From Prunella strophiata (lineage: Eukaryota; Chordata; Aves; Passeriformes; Prunellidae), in the NCBI GenBank assembly GCA_036583965.1, contig JAZBQD010000030.1:50593551-50657550 (forward strand): a DNA stretch of 64,000 bases, given 5' to 3'. This document shows positions 28,701 through 42,260 of the stretch, piece after piece. The notes under the pieces were generated by a model. That model worked only from the letters and a program-made list of their open reading frames with translations. It did not search any database and was not told where the DNA came from. The position numbers were made by a program, and so were the translations under genes. Numbering within the stretch: position 1 is the first letter of the stretch; each line of letters begins with the position of its first letter.

Positions 28701-31700
28701 GGTTTTGTAATGCTCAACAGTCTTTTTGTGTGAGTGTGTTCTCATAGTCAGGAATTTATTAACAATATTTGGCCCAAACAGAAGAAGCCTGCATCAGGTT
28801 TGTGCTATGCAAGATCAGGTCAGTGAGGCTGAGCACCTCAATAAAAGCTGAAGGGAAGGGTACAGAAGTATCTTCGTGGGTCTGTTCGTTGCTGGGCGTT
28901 CACTGCCTCTGTGGGTAAGTTCACTGCCTCATGAATAAGTGGTTATTAACCTTCCTGAAGCATTCAGTAGTCACTTATCTCAGTTAGCACTTACTTTCTT
29001 AACAATTTGCATCCCGAGAAGCCTTCTCAAGCGATCTATCAGTCAGAGGTGTGTTTGCATCACTCAAATTGCCTGTACCCAACGTAAGAGGGCACCAAAC
29101 CCCTGCTGATGGTTGGGGGACTCCGTGTGAGGACAGACCTAACAGCTGGTGCTTCCTGAACGTTTTCAGTAAGTCAACAAAGATAATGAATTGCTCCAGA
29201 CTTCCTTTCTCTTTTCTTCTATGCTTTAAGCATAAGCTGATCATAGAATCATAATAATTTTGCCCTCTTATTACTGGATTTATGTTCATCTTTTATTTGC
29301 ATGGTTTTCCTAGGGAAAAAAAAAAAAATCAGTAATTCAGTGTCCAGAGACAGCTGGATATTGTGAATTGATTCTTGTAGTCCTTACATCCTTGGTTTCA
29401 ATTGAATTAAAAGTGATACATTGCTTTGGAAACATAGTAATTTATAACAGTATAACTGCAGCAGAATAATTGTACCAAGAGAGTGATGCCAGTATGTTTC
29501 CCTACAGAGGTGACCCTGAGTGAGATTAGAGCTAAATTTACTTAATCTCATTCACCAATTTTATTCTACCCCTCCTTTCTCAGCCTTTGTTTAAAAAAAA
29601 ATCTTGCTCTGGTTTTGTATAACTATTTTATTCTACTCCTTTGGGAGATTGCATCTGCAAAAATTGTATTTTCCAGTAGTTGCCATAAAAAGGTTAGAAC
29701 ACAGACTTTTCTTCAGGTAAATGAGTCAATATATTTGAATCATTCAGTCTTTCAGTGTTCCTAAAACATTAAATTCATGTTGCTTATATGAAATTTTAAA
29801 GTAGGCGCATATTAATTTATGTACGCAGGATGATTTGTTGCTGCATTAAAGCCAAAGTAACACTGATACAAATGAGATATTGAATAGAGATTCTTTATCA
29901 TAGTATCTCATGTTTCAAGTCTGAGGAAACCACATGTAATTGTGTAACTGGATCTGCAAAACAGAGGTGAAAAATACTGCCCAGTTCCAACAGGAATAAG
30001 CTTGGTAATTCAGTCTCAGCTGTGGAGGGATCTCTTACAAACAAATTAGGACTAGAGAAATCTCTTTAATGTCTTGAAGAGTCTATATACTTAAATTCTT
30101 CCTAGTAGTCAATAAACATAATGAAGGGGAGGCTTTATATTTAGTCTGGATTAATTCAACACCCTGTGTTCTGTTTCCAGGTGGCTTTGAGATTTAATAT
30201 GGCCATTTTTTTTATTATCACCCATGGACTCATTTACAGATGATGACTGAGTCATCTCTTTCTCTGCTCCTCATCTAAACCATACAGATCGGAAAACTTG
30301 ACTTGCAATGGAAAACTGATAAGACTTTAATTTCAAAATGTTTTTGTAGCACTTTTTAATAAAAACAAACAAATGCAGAAGAATGCTTACTGTGCTGCAG
30401 GAAGTCTGGATATTAGATTGCCAGCACTAAACCTATCTGTGTGCTGTACAGGAGTGATGCTGTCCCCCAAATCACCACATGATTTGGTGAGGCTGAATTT
30501 ATTCCTGCTACTAGCTCTCAGTACAGTAATGTCTCTGACAGTTGTCAGAGAATTTGGGTGACTACATGGTCAAGGTGTAAAGGTGTAAGAATAGACCAGA
30601 ATGGATACAGGGTTTTTTATCACTGTTTGCTTTTGAAGTGCTTCGCAAAATTTTCGTGCTGTTAACATTTTTTGACAGAGTCTTAATCAGAAGATCTGGC
30701 TGAATTTAAGTGTCAGTAAATGTCTAATTGAAACAATCTGATAAGTTACCAGCAGCTGGTCTGTTCATTATGGTCATTAAGTATTTTCAGGAGATTTCTG
30801 AAATACTAACTAGTGCTTAGAACTGTATTAGTATTACAGGAGAGAAAAAAAATGGCAAATATGGTTCAAAAAAAGAAAAAATCCACCACACACACAAACA
30901 AACAGAAAAAAACCCACCACACCTGTGTGTGAGATTTCTGTGGAGGTTCAAAAGAATTGATGACTGTACCTTGCCAATTGACATAAACCATAAGTGAAAG
31001 AGTACTGTATTGGATATACAACCATGAAATCTATTACAGGTCTTTGGAAGAATCTCTAAGCGTGTCTGTCAGGATGATCTGGCTAATAAAGTTTGCTTAA
31101 ATCTTAAAAGGGCTTTTAGCAATGTCTCATGCCAAGTGTCCAATCATGTGAAATGAAAAAGAAGGGCTAATTGTGGAAGACCAATTAAAACATTATAAAT
31201 GAAGTTAAAAACTGGTTTTGTGCTGGTCAATCTATTGATAAATGTTCTGGAAATTAATTTGGAGAGTCAGGGACAGAATTTACTAAAAATACTAAGCAAC
31301 TCAGACTTGAGAGTAAAGACAAAAGCTGCAAAGAGTTGCAGGATATCATGAGATTGAATGGGCAATAAAATAGCAAAAGAAATATAACTGATAAATATAA
31401 AATCAGGTACAATTAGTAAAAAGAAGTCCAATTTTATACACTGTGATAGCTTTAATATATACTGCCATTCAGGAAATTATTCCAGCTCATAAAAGATGAT
31501 TCTCTGAAAATATCAGCTTCCAAACTCAGCAGCAGTCAGGAAACAAAGAGAATAATGAGCAGTACTAGGAAAGTACCAGCTGATCAAACAGAAAGCTTTG
31601 CAATGCAGTTATGTGAATTCCTAGTGCATGCTCATTGGGAACAGTACAGGCAATTCAGCCTCTTCTTCCCTCTTCTAATCTCAGGAAAGCTAAAACAGAA

Positions 31701-34700
31701 ATAGAAATAGTAGAGCAGGGGAAGAAAAGTCTGTTAAAAATCCTTGGCTGTATGCAGCTGCTGTGAGGGGTATTGTCAGCATTTCATCACATAAGGCCTC
31801 TGCATGAACATGCCTTTCCCCTGTAGCTGCTGCTGTAAACTGGTTTGGCTTCAGAGCTTGGTGAGGATGTACAGATGGCTGGCATGCCACGGTGGGGTGG
31901 AGGATACAGATGGGCAGGGACACGTGGTGTCTATTATGCAGGAGAGGTTAGCTTGAAAGGAAGATAAGACTTTGCAAATATCTAAGCTTTTAGTGGTGAA
32001 GGTACTTCATGAATAGGACATAAGAGTCACAAAGTCAGGTACTTTGTCTTACTGAAAATCAAAAGTTTCAGCAAAGGGATCAGAGTTGCCCTCATTCCAG
32101 TCTGATCACTTTTGATGTTCCTCCCAAGGGTCATGCTCTGGCTGCCTGTGCCACCTGTCCATCATCCCATAGACAAAAAGCATTATACTCTCTGCATCAG
32201 GTATAAAATATTAAAAAAAAAAATTTACATTTTTTGGTAACACATCATCTGCCCATGGTCCAACACAAAGAAAAGGTAGCACAAGGTAATTTTTGTTCAA
32301 AGATTGGAGCCCTTAAAAAATGTTGGCACTCAAATGAAGGTGCTCTTTAAATGTTTTAAGGATTTCTAGCCAAGACACAATGCTGATGGTTGTGCTGGTT
32401 TATCTCATGTGCATTGGTGTAGCTGGAACAAGCAGGCAGAAGATAACTTTTGGCTCCCAAATGAGGCCTCCCACTGCAATGTTCATGGCAGTGGGTGACT
32501 GGTCTGCAAGCAAATAGCCATAATTGTCTCTACAGGGATGATGTAAAAGAGAAAGGAATCATACTAGAGGCATGTGCTTCAACATGTGTATAAATCTTAC
32601 AGTGGAAAAAAGTCTTTAATCAATTAAGGAGGAGACCTGGATGTCAGGGGGAAGGGGAGGGGAAGGATTCTCCCTAGCAGAGTCCGCATTAGCTCTGTAA
32701 TAAGGCTTGGCCCATCTTACTTAATGCCTAGTCTAATTTCAGAGCTTTTAGTAATGAAAACTAGAAAATTGTTGTAAGAGCAGGAGATTTAATTATAACT
32801 AAGGATTGCCTATGATTTGCCTCCAAGCTTTTGCCTTAACAGGGCTTTGTGATGGATGATGCTACCAGATGAAAACAGAAAGTTTGAATCATATTTAAGA
32901 CAATGAGCTGGAGGAGGTAGAAATATTTGGGATGACTTTAGAGGTGGTACCTTTCAACTGATTTGAAAATGCTTGCCAGTGTTCTTACAGGGCTGCATGG
33001 TGCAGCAGACAGCTAATGTTTTTCATTTTCCCCAATCTCCTTGTCATAAATGTCCTTCTTTCTCATAGACAGTTGAGTCAGGAGGAAATACAGGCCACAA
33101 ACAATATTTAACAAACATCTTTTATGAATTAAACTATTAATATTAATAGAGTCAATTTGCTATTTTCTTTACAGTTAAGTCAGATGGTCTGACCCATGAA
33201 GATCTACCTCCAGAGCTCACCCAGCTGCAAAGGGCTGTCACACACAGCTCCCACCATGTACGTACCTTTTCTTTGGCCTGCTGCTTTCCAGTCACAATTT
33301 CTCCATCCTCACACAGATTTTGGCAGTGCTCAAGTCTTCTTCCCTGCCACACAACTCCCCAGAAATGCACAGGAGAGGAGGACAGATTACACAGCAGGAA
33401 GCCCTGACAGCACTGGAGGGGCTTATGTTAAAAAAGTCTCTTTTTTTAAAAGCAAGCATGGCAAAGAAAGGCATAGCTTACCTAAAAAGGCAGATTTGCT
33501 GGCACTCTAGGAGAGGCCACCTCTAAAGCAGAGCTGGTCATCAGGAGTCCACCAGAAGGTTGCCAGGTGCTGTGAAACCCATGCAGCTCTGCAGAGCAGT
33601 CACGCAAGGTCTGGTGTGTCCCATCTGCTTCCTCCTGTGCCCTTCCTGTTCCACATGGAACCAGAGGGCTCTTCAGTCATCATGGCTGCTCCCTGAGCAG
33701 CACCTTCCTTCTCCAACACAGGAAGCAATCACACTCCCAATGTAAAACCTGTAATGATCTGCAGACACAACTTTTGCAAGGAGCAATACTATCTCTTGTT
33801 AGCGCATTTGTGGCAGTTTAAAAGCATTTGGGTATGCAAGGCCTTATGTAACTTTCTTTTTTATTTATCAACTTTCTCACTAGGTATAATGAAGGATATC
33901 ACCTTCCCCAGCAAATTTCAACTTGCTCAAGATGCTGTAACAAATTTCAGATTGTATGGATTGCATACTATATGTATCCTTAACACAAATACACACACAC
34001 TCAGGTATACAGATAATGTATCAGGAGAGGTGTGCAGCAGATGCAGTATATATAATCTAACACTCATACATATGTATGGAATTTTAATTTAATTTTTATT
34101 GATCTAGTCTGGGTCCAAGGCATGCTGGGAGAGGAGAGTGGTATCTAATGCTTCTCTAATGAAACTGCCTAAGCCACCCAGTATCAGCAGTAGTTCCCAG
34201 CTGTGTTTGCTCTGTACAGAGACAGCCCTTGCCCTTGAGGCCTTCCCCAAAGAAATGAGCTGGTGGTAAAGAAAAGTAATATATAATTCAGTAAGATAAT
34301 CTGAAACTTCCATCCTTTCAAAAGGAGGTCTGGTTTGGTGTGAGGGGTCCATTAGAGCAGCTCAGGTGTCCCAAGGAATGCTATTGCACCAGTCTAACTC
34401 ACTGCAATAATTACAGTGTATGAGTTTTAATGGATTTTATTACATCCTAAGTTCTCACTCTTTTGCTTGGGAGAAATTTTAGCTAGGATAAGAAAGGAAT
34501 AATAACTGCTTGACCCAAAATCTTTATCAGAGAAGAAACATTTGCAGTTTGATCTAAAAATCTCAAACCCTGTGTAATTTCAAAAGGGAAAATACCAGCA
34601 CTTGGCACTACACAATACATGAGATAAAAGCCTGCACCTTGCCAAGAGGGCTTGACATAAGAACACTGCAGAAAATGAAGCAGTGGGAAAATTAATAGAG

Positions 34701-37700
34701 AGGAAATTATGAGCACCTTCTAAAAAGCTTTATTATAAACATACCTCTTAGCCCATAGAAGAATTTCTTTTTACTGCAATGTGGTTAGAGGTGAATACAA
34801 GTAAACAAAACATTCAAAAATTAAGTGGAACACAGTGGCATTTCATGGAAGTACAAGTCAATGACACAGGCTGGAAATGTTTCCTTTTAGTTCAGGCAAA
34901 GATTTATGCAAGCCTAGTCAAACTGCATGTGGTTCCTGGTGCACACATTTAAAGAGCTAGCACCAGGATAGAGCTATCCCTAGGATAGCTCTAGTCTAGA
35001 ATCTGAAGTGTATATTAGACTCCAAATCAGGAGTGGCAATTGGTAACATTTAAATGAACACCAGCAGGCTGAGTGACTGATAATCCCACTGCCCATGCCC
35101 TCACTAGCCCCTGCCTCCTCACTGAGGGTGAGTGACAAAACCGGGTGCATCCTCTGAAGAGAAATAATTAAATGGGCTGAATCCCGTGTGGCTGGGTGTT
35201 CAAAATGCAAATACTGCTGCTTTTTGAAATTCAGCAGAGAGTTTATTAGCCTTTTATACAGATAATCAGATGCAGTGGGGGAGGGATGAATGGTAAAATT
35301 GAAGCAATACTGGTAACCCAGAAACTGTAGGACAAATCAGATTGGGTTGCTTCATTCCTGTTCTGGGATAAGACTATTTTAGTAGCTGCAGTTGGTTTAA
35401 TTGCCTGGCCTTAGTTTTTAAGTGGGTGAAAGCAAACCTGAAGCCTTGTGTTGGTCCCTTATTTTTTACTTTCTTGCTTGCTCCACAAAGAAAGGGAATG
35501 AAACAAAAGGGGAAGCTGACCACTCCTCCTCCAGCCTGGAGAGGTCTCCAGGTGCCCATCAAGGGGTGCTTTGCAGCAATGCCCTCATCCACAGACCACC
35601 CTGAGGGGATAGAAGGGAAGAGAGAACAGAACCAGCCCTGGACTGTTCTCCCATTTTTATGCAGATGTTTTACTTGGAGCCCAGTCTCAGACCCCAATCT
35701 CTGGTTTCCTGTTCCTCTTCTTCAACAAGGCTTCCTGAGGAAACTCCCAGGACTGCAGTGGGCTTATCAAAATATGAGCTGAATGATCAATAAAACACAT
35801 CATGTCACTCAGCCTAAAACCTTCCAACATTCACCTTTATTAGACATTGGTTTTATTTACTTTTGACAGTCTGAAGTTAAACTATTCAGGCTGAAGTCAC
35901 CCATGCAATGGATTTCTTTATCTTCAGCTTAAATCAGTGACTCCTAAGAACTTATATTGTTTTCCACTTACTTAGAAGAATTTTAAAGCAGGCAGAAGCT
36001 CTAACACCTTCTTACTAAATATGGCTTTAAATTAAGCAAAGGTCATGTCCTCTGCATGAGATATTTCTACTTGTTTTTCCTGTGGAAAATATGTGGATGT
36101 ATGGCTGTGCAGTGGGCCTGGAGATGTCCAAGGAATGGGAATGGAGGAGGACCACCCAGGAGAGGGCACTAAATGAGACAGGAGCCCCTGGGGAGAAAAT
36201 AAATTGGTGATCATGTCATTAAAGACTGTAGCCATGATGCATGTAGGGAAAGGGCAGATTTAGAGTTGCACAGATGGCATTAACTCTGACACTTCCTTTT
36301 TCCTGCTTGAGTTAGTAGATTTAACAAGGTATTAAACATGCATATGTGTATGTACAGTATTGTTTTCTGACAATGTGCCTTTGACCTGGTAAACTTGTTT
36401 GCAATTGACAGTACCTTGACACACAATGTCACTCAGTGAAAATAACTGTTGTGTAAAGTGATCCCTAAGACATAGCTGAGGAGAACGTAAAATTACAGTG
36501 TGAAGTGGGCTTTCAGTGTTACTGAGAAAGAAAATAGTCTGTGTTACCAGAGGTGGGCTGCTGCTTTGGATCTTATTCTCTCTTTACAGTTTTCCTTACA
36601 GCTATGTCCGACGGTGTTTACAGAGGAGGGGAGAAAACTGTTCACCAGAAGCCTCAAGAATGCACAACAAAACATTCTTCTTGGTTTGTTGGTTACTTGT
36701 TTTTCTTACTTCTGCAATCAGCTCTTTTACTCCTTCTTAGCTTTAAATTTTATTTATCTGCCTGTACACAGATCCACAAATAGAACAAGCCAGTCTCCCC
36801 TCTCAAAGTGTAAGATTCAAAAATTAGTTTTTAATGGAAGATGCTTTCAATCTTTTTAAAAAAATAGCAATTTGAGTTACCACAAGGACTATTAAACAAT
36901 TTCCTGTACTGAGCTACAATAGGTGTTTTCATCTCTACATCTCTTCTCATTGCTCACTCTTATTCTTACTGCTTATATATCTTGATGTGTTTCAATATGC
37001 TTAAGATGCTTCTCCAGAGTATTTTCTGAGATTATGGTGAGCAGAGTTGTTATATGGTTGGTCCTTTCGTGTTCTGAGCATCTTATTACTTTATCAATTA
37101 AGATTTTATGAGTAGTCCTATCTTGCTAAAATTTGCAAATCAAATAACTTTTAATTTAAAGGAGAATAATTTGATGGTAGTGTCTGCTGGGTTTTAGCTA
37201 AAGTAAATCAAAACACACTCAGCTGAAATTGTCTTGAAAGCAGAAAGGCAGTTCCACTGTGAATCTGTGGGGGTGGAGGTGATGAATTACACTGTAAAAG
37301 AAAATGAAAACCAGATGGCACTTGCCAAACTCCAACACAGGGCAGCTATGCATAGTGGAGGCACAGCCACATAGCACTTACACAAACCTGTTACCTAGAT
37401 CCTCACCAGGCTGCTGAGCAGAGTGAAACTTGAGGTGTCTGGTGACATCGGGGTTTTGTGACATGAAGACAAAGCAGCAGCTCAGGCTGAGTGAGCCCAG
37501 GCTGCAGATAGAGGAGGGATGGGCAGTTTGCCAGGACCTCCCCAGCACTGGTGACTTTGCCCAGAACTGCTGCACTATTTGGAACCCACACCAGTGCTCC
37601 ACAGGGCAGGGAGCTGCTGGCTGCTCTGATAATGGGGGATGAGGGGGGTGTGAAGCCTGAGTTTGAACAGCGTGGTTTTTCCCTTTTACAACAGCTCGGG

Positions 37701-40700
37701 CATAGCTTCAGTGGCCACAAATAGTTTTAAACTCACAACTTCAGTTGCATTATGAATCTTAGCTTGGTGTAGGTGGAACTCAGATTTTATATAGCAGGAG
37801 ATAAAACTTGTAGGAAAGGTTAAAACACTGACTGCACTGCAACCATATAAATAAAATTATCACTGACAGCTACAGCAAAAACAGGATTTTCCCCTATGCA
37901 AATAGATCACATATCTTGTTGTTGCTAATATGACCCCACTCACTAGGACCAGAGCAAACACAAGAAGATACAAGCTGGTGATGAGGGATTGACATCAGAG
38001 TTGAGATGGTTCTGCTGCTCCAAAGCATCCATCCTTTACTACCTATGGAGTGCAGCTGTAAGTGAACAGAAGCTTTTTGCTCAGCGAGTTATTGCTTATT
38101 AAATGTTGTTGTTTCAATTTCTTTGCAACTTTAAAGTAGATTTTCCAATCAACAGATGAGTCATTTCCCTAATCCTCTTTATTTTGCCAACAGACAAGTA
38201 AGAAGACTCAGCTGATATACACCTTGGCATATTGCCATTTTATGATTCAGTCTACTATCATAATTGTTTGTTGTTCTGCTTTGTTTCAGTGAAAATTATG
38301 GATTATAATAATTGTTTTGCATATTGTACTTTTTTTTAGGCCTTAGATCTAGAAAGGGGTTTGGACCCATTTTCTGCAAGTTAACCACAGCAGAGGCACA
38401 ACATTTTTATTTTGAGATACCTAGGTTAATTTCTATTATCAACATCTCTTATTAGCAACATTAAAGAGGAAAACCAATTCCCAAGAAAATCCTTCTGGGC
38501 ACTTTCCCATCAGTAAAAGGTTATGGCACTGCAGGAGTTAAAGCCTCATCATCTCTACACTGACTATTCTTGCTGGGTTTGTTCCAGTTAAAATATCTTG
38601 TGAAATGGTCATATGAGTGCTTTATGATTGAATTCAGCAATTTATAGAAGATTCCCTTTGGCTAGAATTTTCCAGCCAGCAGCTGAGATGCAGTAACTGA
38701 CAGCATGCCTGGAGCAAAGGAAAGAACAAATTTTAACTGAAGATCCTAACAGCTTGTATAGGTACACATTTTTAGGGGTTCTGCCATGCTGTGGCACCAT
38801 GCATGGAGCTCAAGGTGAAAACATTTTGACCCATTAGCATTGCAAAACTGACCCCTCCTTCAGCTAAGGTGAATGTTACCTGTCACAATATAGAAAGCTT
38901 CTCTGTGTGAGAGTTTCCAGATAAGATCTCTCATCTACCACATTGTGAAGGCAAGGATCCAATAGATCTATTAGCTGTTTTTCTTGCAAAACCCACCTGC
39001 AAGCTGACCTGAGATGTGCAGCTTCTGGCCATAGCCCTGATTTACACATGCCTAATGCTCTCCATGGGAAAAAAAAATTTGCTCTTTTCCCTGAACAGCT
39101 GGAGGAGGGTCTGAACTCCAGTATCTCAGGTTGAAAGGCTGGATGGCAAATACTATGTCCACTCTATTAAAAATAACAAAAAAGAGGGTTTGGTCCCTGC
39201 CCCCTGGACTGTCTCACATCCACACAGCCTAGGACATGTTCCTCTTGTAGCACTTCCACCCCATCCTCTCTCTGGATGTCCTCTGGCACCCTGTTGGTGC
39301 TCCTTCAGCAACAGAATTATGATTTAGAGGGCTAGGGAACTTCACCTTGTTTTCTTTTTATGAAATAATCTAGGGTTTGCTCTGCAATGCTAAACTTCAA
39401 GAACCTGTAAGTGGATGTTTTATTCACATCAGTGTGTGGCACAAGGACATATACCAATGATGGAGGGTCAGGTTCACTCATGGTGCCTTCTGGCAGGAGT
39501 TGCTGAGAAAAGACTCTCCCCAGAAGAACTTCTGGGCTCTCTTTTGGAAAACATTCATTGGAGGGGTCTGGTCAGCCCTTGACCAAAATAAAAATTCAGC
39601 AGAGAAGCATTGGGTACCAGTGCTCAGCCCCACCCCCTGCCCCACATTTGTTTAGCTGTGCTAACATACCAGGAGTCAGCACCTTATTCCACCAAAACAG
39701 TATTACCAAATGAACAGAAAAGGAATGACACTAGTCAATTTCAACATTGCACACACTCTCTCCCTGACAGTGAGCAAACATTCCCATCAAATAGTTTAAT
39801 CCAGATTAGAAATATATATATAAATCTGGCAGAGAAGGAATCTTAAGTGTCTCAAGTCACACTGCCTCCTGGGACTTCTCCCGGGAAAGTCAGTTCGTGC
39901 CCCACCTCCCACTCAAGGTCCCATCCAGAATTATGGTTTCATCTTATGCAAAACACCCAAAGTTTTTGGCAGAATATTTGAAAATTAATACTGCAGCACA
40001 ATCATAGGAATTCCTTTCTTTTTAATGGGATTTTCTGCCTGGCTAATAAACAAATTGTCTTTTAAATGAAAGCTGCCTCAGAGTTTGTTCTCCTGCTGGA
40101 TTCCAGCCCAGTTGACTGAGAAGGAAACTCCAGTGAAGTTCTGTTCTCTCTGACAATAATCATGCATGTGAAGTGATGTGTAATGGTTATTTATTTATTT
40201 ATTTATTTGCTTGCTTACTGACTTGCCATAGTTAATTTCTGTCACATTGCTACCTGCTGTCTCTCCCCATAGGTTGAAAAGGAATGTTGCACCTTGGGTT
40301 GTTTTCTCACTCACAGTACTTTAGCCATCCAAATCTCTTTGTGGTGGTGTGTCCTGTCTTCCAGCCCTGGGGATACTTTTCTGTCATAATCATCCTTTAT
40401 CTGTCTTAGGGTTAACTCTTGCAGTTCTTTTTCCCTGGAGGTGAGGGAATGGATAGACAAATGGAACCAACAATGAATGAAAGCAACAGGGCTGCACACC
40501 CCAGCAGGGTAAAATGCTTGACTTAACCAGCACTGCTTTAGATAATCATAGTTTCTTCCCAGTTACCTTACTGGTCACAATCTCTACAGGTCATTGCTGT
40601 GCTCTGTAGTCACAAGCTTCTCAGACAAAGAATTATACATTTTAATTTATCTGTGAGGCAACCAGCACAGCAGCAGTGCTTCTGAACGTAGATGATAATT

Positions 40701-41480
40701 CATTCTGGCACTGTGCTGTGCTGTGTTAATATGAAAATGCAGTGCTGATTTTGTTTATTTGTTTTGTGTAAGGAGATTGATGCTAAATTTACGCCTGCAA
40801 ATCCAACAGGATCATTGTGGTTTAAGATAATTGCATAGCTTAGCATAGTTGTAAAACTGCAGTTGATTCTGGCACTGGGAGCCTACCTTTGATGTGTCAG
40901 GTTCATCTCCTGGAATGGAGTCGCCAGTTTGTCCCACGATCCATCATTTATTTATTTAAATCTAAAATAATCAAGATCCGTTCCCAAGACCCTATGGAAC
41001 TGCCATAATAAATTATGCAAAAATACTGTCAAGTTAAGCTTCAGCAGTTCAGCCAACTATCTACCTCCACTGTCAGCTGGAATGCATGTCTCTGCCTCCT
41101 CTGAAAAGCCTCTTACATAAATGCCCTTTGCAGTGTGCCTGGAAAGTCAGCAAATTTGGTATCTTTAAAAGAAACAGAGGAAAAATTTCCAAAATCATCA
41201 AATATAACACTTTGCAGGTGCTGTGCTTTTCCCAGTTACTGGGAACTTCTGAGGAAAGGCCATTTCTTGATGTGCAGACCAGTCCACAGACGACTCTACT
41301 GTGCACACAAAACTGAGTGTGTCAGAGGACGAGACACTCTTAATCCAAACACAGAGAGTAAGGAAAACTGCAAGGGATGACCACAGATACATTCGTTGTG
41401 CTTTCCTAGGAAAACACCACAAACTCCAAGAAGACTGAAGCACTGAACACAGCTCCTGAGATACCAGTATCTTTTCTCTG
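28701..41480. other. Intergenic DNA, mostly unannotated
   Basis: About 12.8 kb of AT-rich sequence downstream of NHLRC3. It holds microsatellites (an AC-rich run near 33982, (TTTA)n at 40189-40208) and small ORFs with no family resemblance. The gene expected next from mammalian synteny, LHFPL6, was looked for by its conserved C-terminal tetraspan sequence and not seen. Some unbroken AT-rich stretches (around 38,100-38,350) look like conserved noncoding DNA, but this cannot be judged without alignment. Confidence 0.5.
40185..40210. repeat. (TTTA)n microsatellite
   Basis: About six copies of the TTTA unit followed by two degenerate TTGC units. Confidence 0.85.
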
Positions 41481-41483
41481 TAT

Positions 41484-42260
41484 TGGGTCTGTGTGGCAAG
41501 GTTTTGTTGGGGGGTGCTACACAGGTTGTGGCTGTGAGAAGCTGCCAGGCACTTCCCCATGTCCAACAGAGCCGATGCCAGCTGGCTACCAAGACGGACC
41601 CGCTGCTGGCCAAAGCCAAGGCCATCAGATAGTGCCTCTGGAATAACAGAGTTCTTAACTGGGAACAGAGTTCTTAAGGGGAAAAAAGCCCACAGCAACT
41701 TCAGCTGGAGAGAGAAGTGATAATATGTGAGAGAAACAGCCCCGTAGACACCAAGGTCAGTGGAGAAGGAGGGGGAAGGAGTTACTCCAGGTGCCAGAGC
41801 AGAGATTCCCCTGAGACCTGTGAGGAAGATCATGGTGAGGTAGCTGTGGCCCTGCAGCCCACAGAGGTCCACAGTGGAGGAGGTATTCCCCTGCAGCCCA
41901 CAGAGATGTGTGACAAACTGTCTGCAACCCCCATTCCCTGTCTTCCTGCACTGCCAGGGGGGAAGAAGGCAGAGAGTTCAGGAGGGAAATTAAACCCAGG
42001 AAGAAGGGAGGGGTGGGGGGAAAGATTTGTTGGAAGATTTGTTTCTATTTCTCATTATCCTACACAGATTTAATTGGCAATAAACAACTAATTTCCCCAG
42101 GTCGAGTCTTTTTTGCCCTCAATGGCTCTTGGTATTGGTAACATAATCATCTTTATTTTGACCTTTTTTTTATATTTTCTCTCGTCTGCCCAGCTCAGTA
42201 GGAGAGTGACTGAGCAGTTTAGTTGGGCACCTGTCACCCAGCCAGGGTTAAGCCACCCCA
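41484..42260 (+). mobile_element. Old LTR-type element, plus orientation
   Basis: Recognisable bird interspersed element: starts TGGGTCTGTGTGGCAAGG, contains gacggacccgctgctgg and several imperfect internal repeats built on ctgcagcccacagagg, then caataaacaacta (polyadenylation signal at 42081-42086) and a U5-like tail ending agccacccca. TG...CA ends and the late AATAAA are what an ERV LTR shows. The ORFs here are not genes. Class assignment is not certain. Confidence 0.7.

Noticed and set aside
27219..37720. Numerous 60-120 codon ORFs in the intergenic region
   Set aside because: None shows family resemblance, consistent splice sites or coding-like composition.
41198..42073. ORFs of 118-224 codons
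   Set aside because: They fall within or next to an LTR-type repeat, in which such frames recur by chance.
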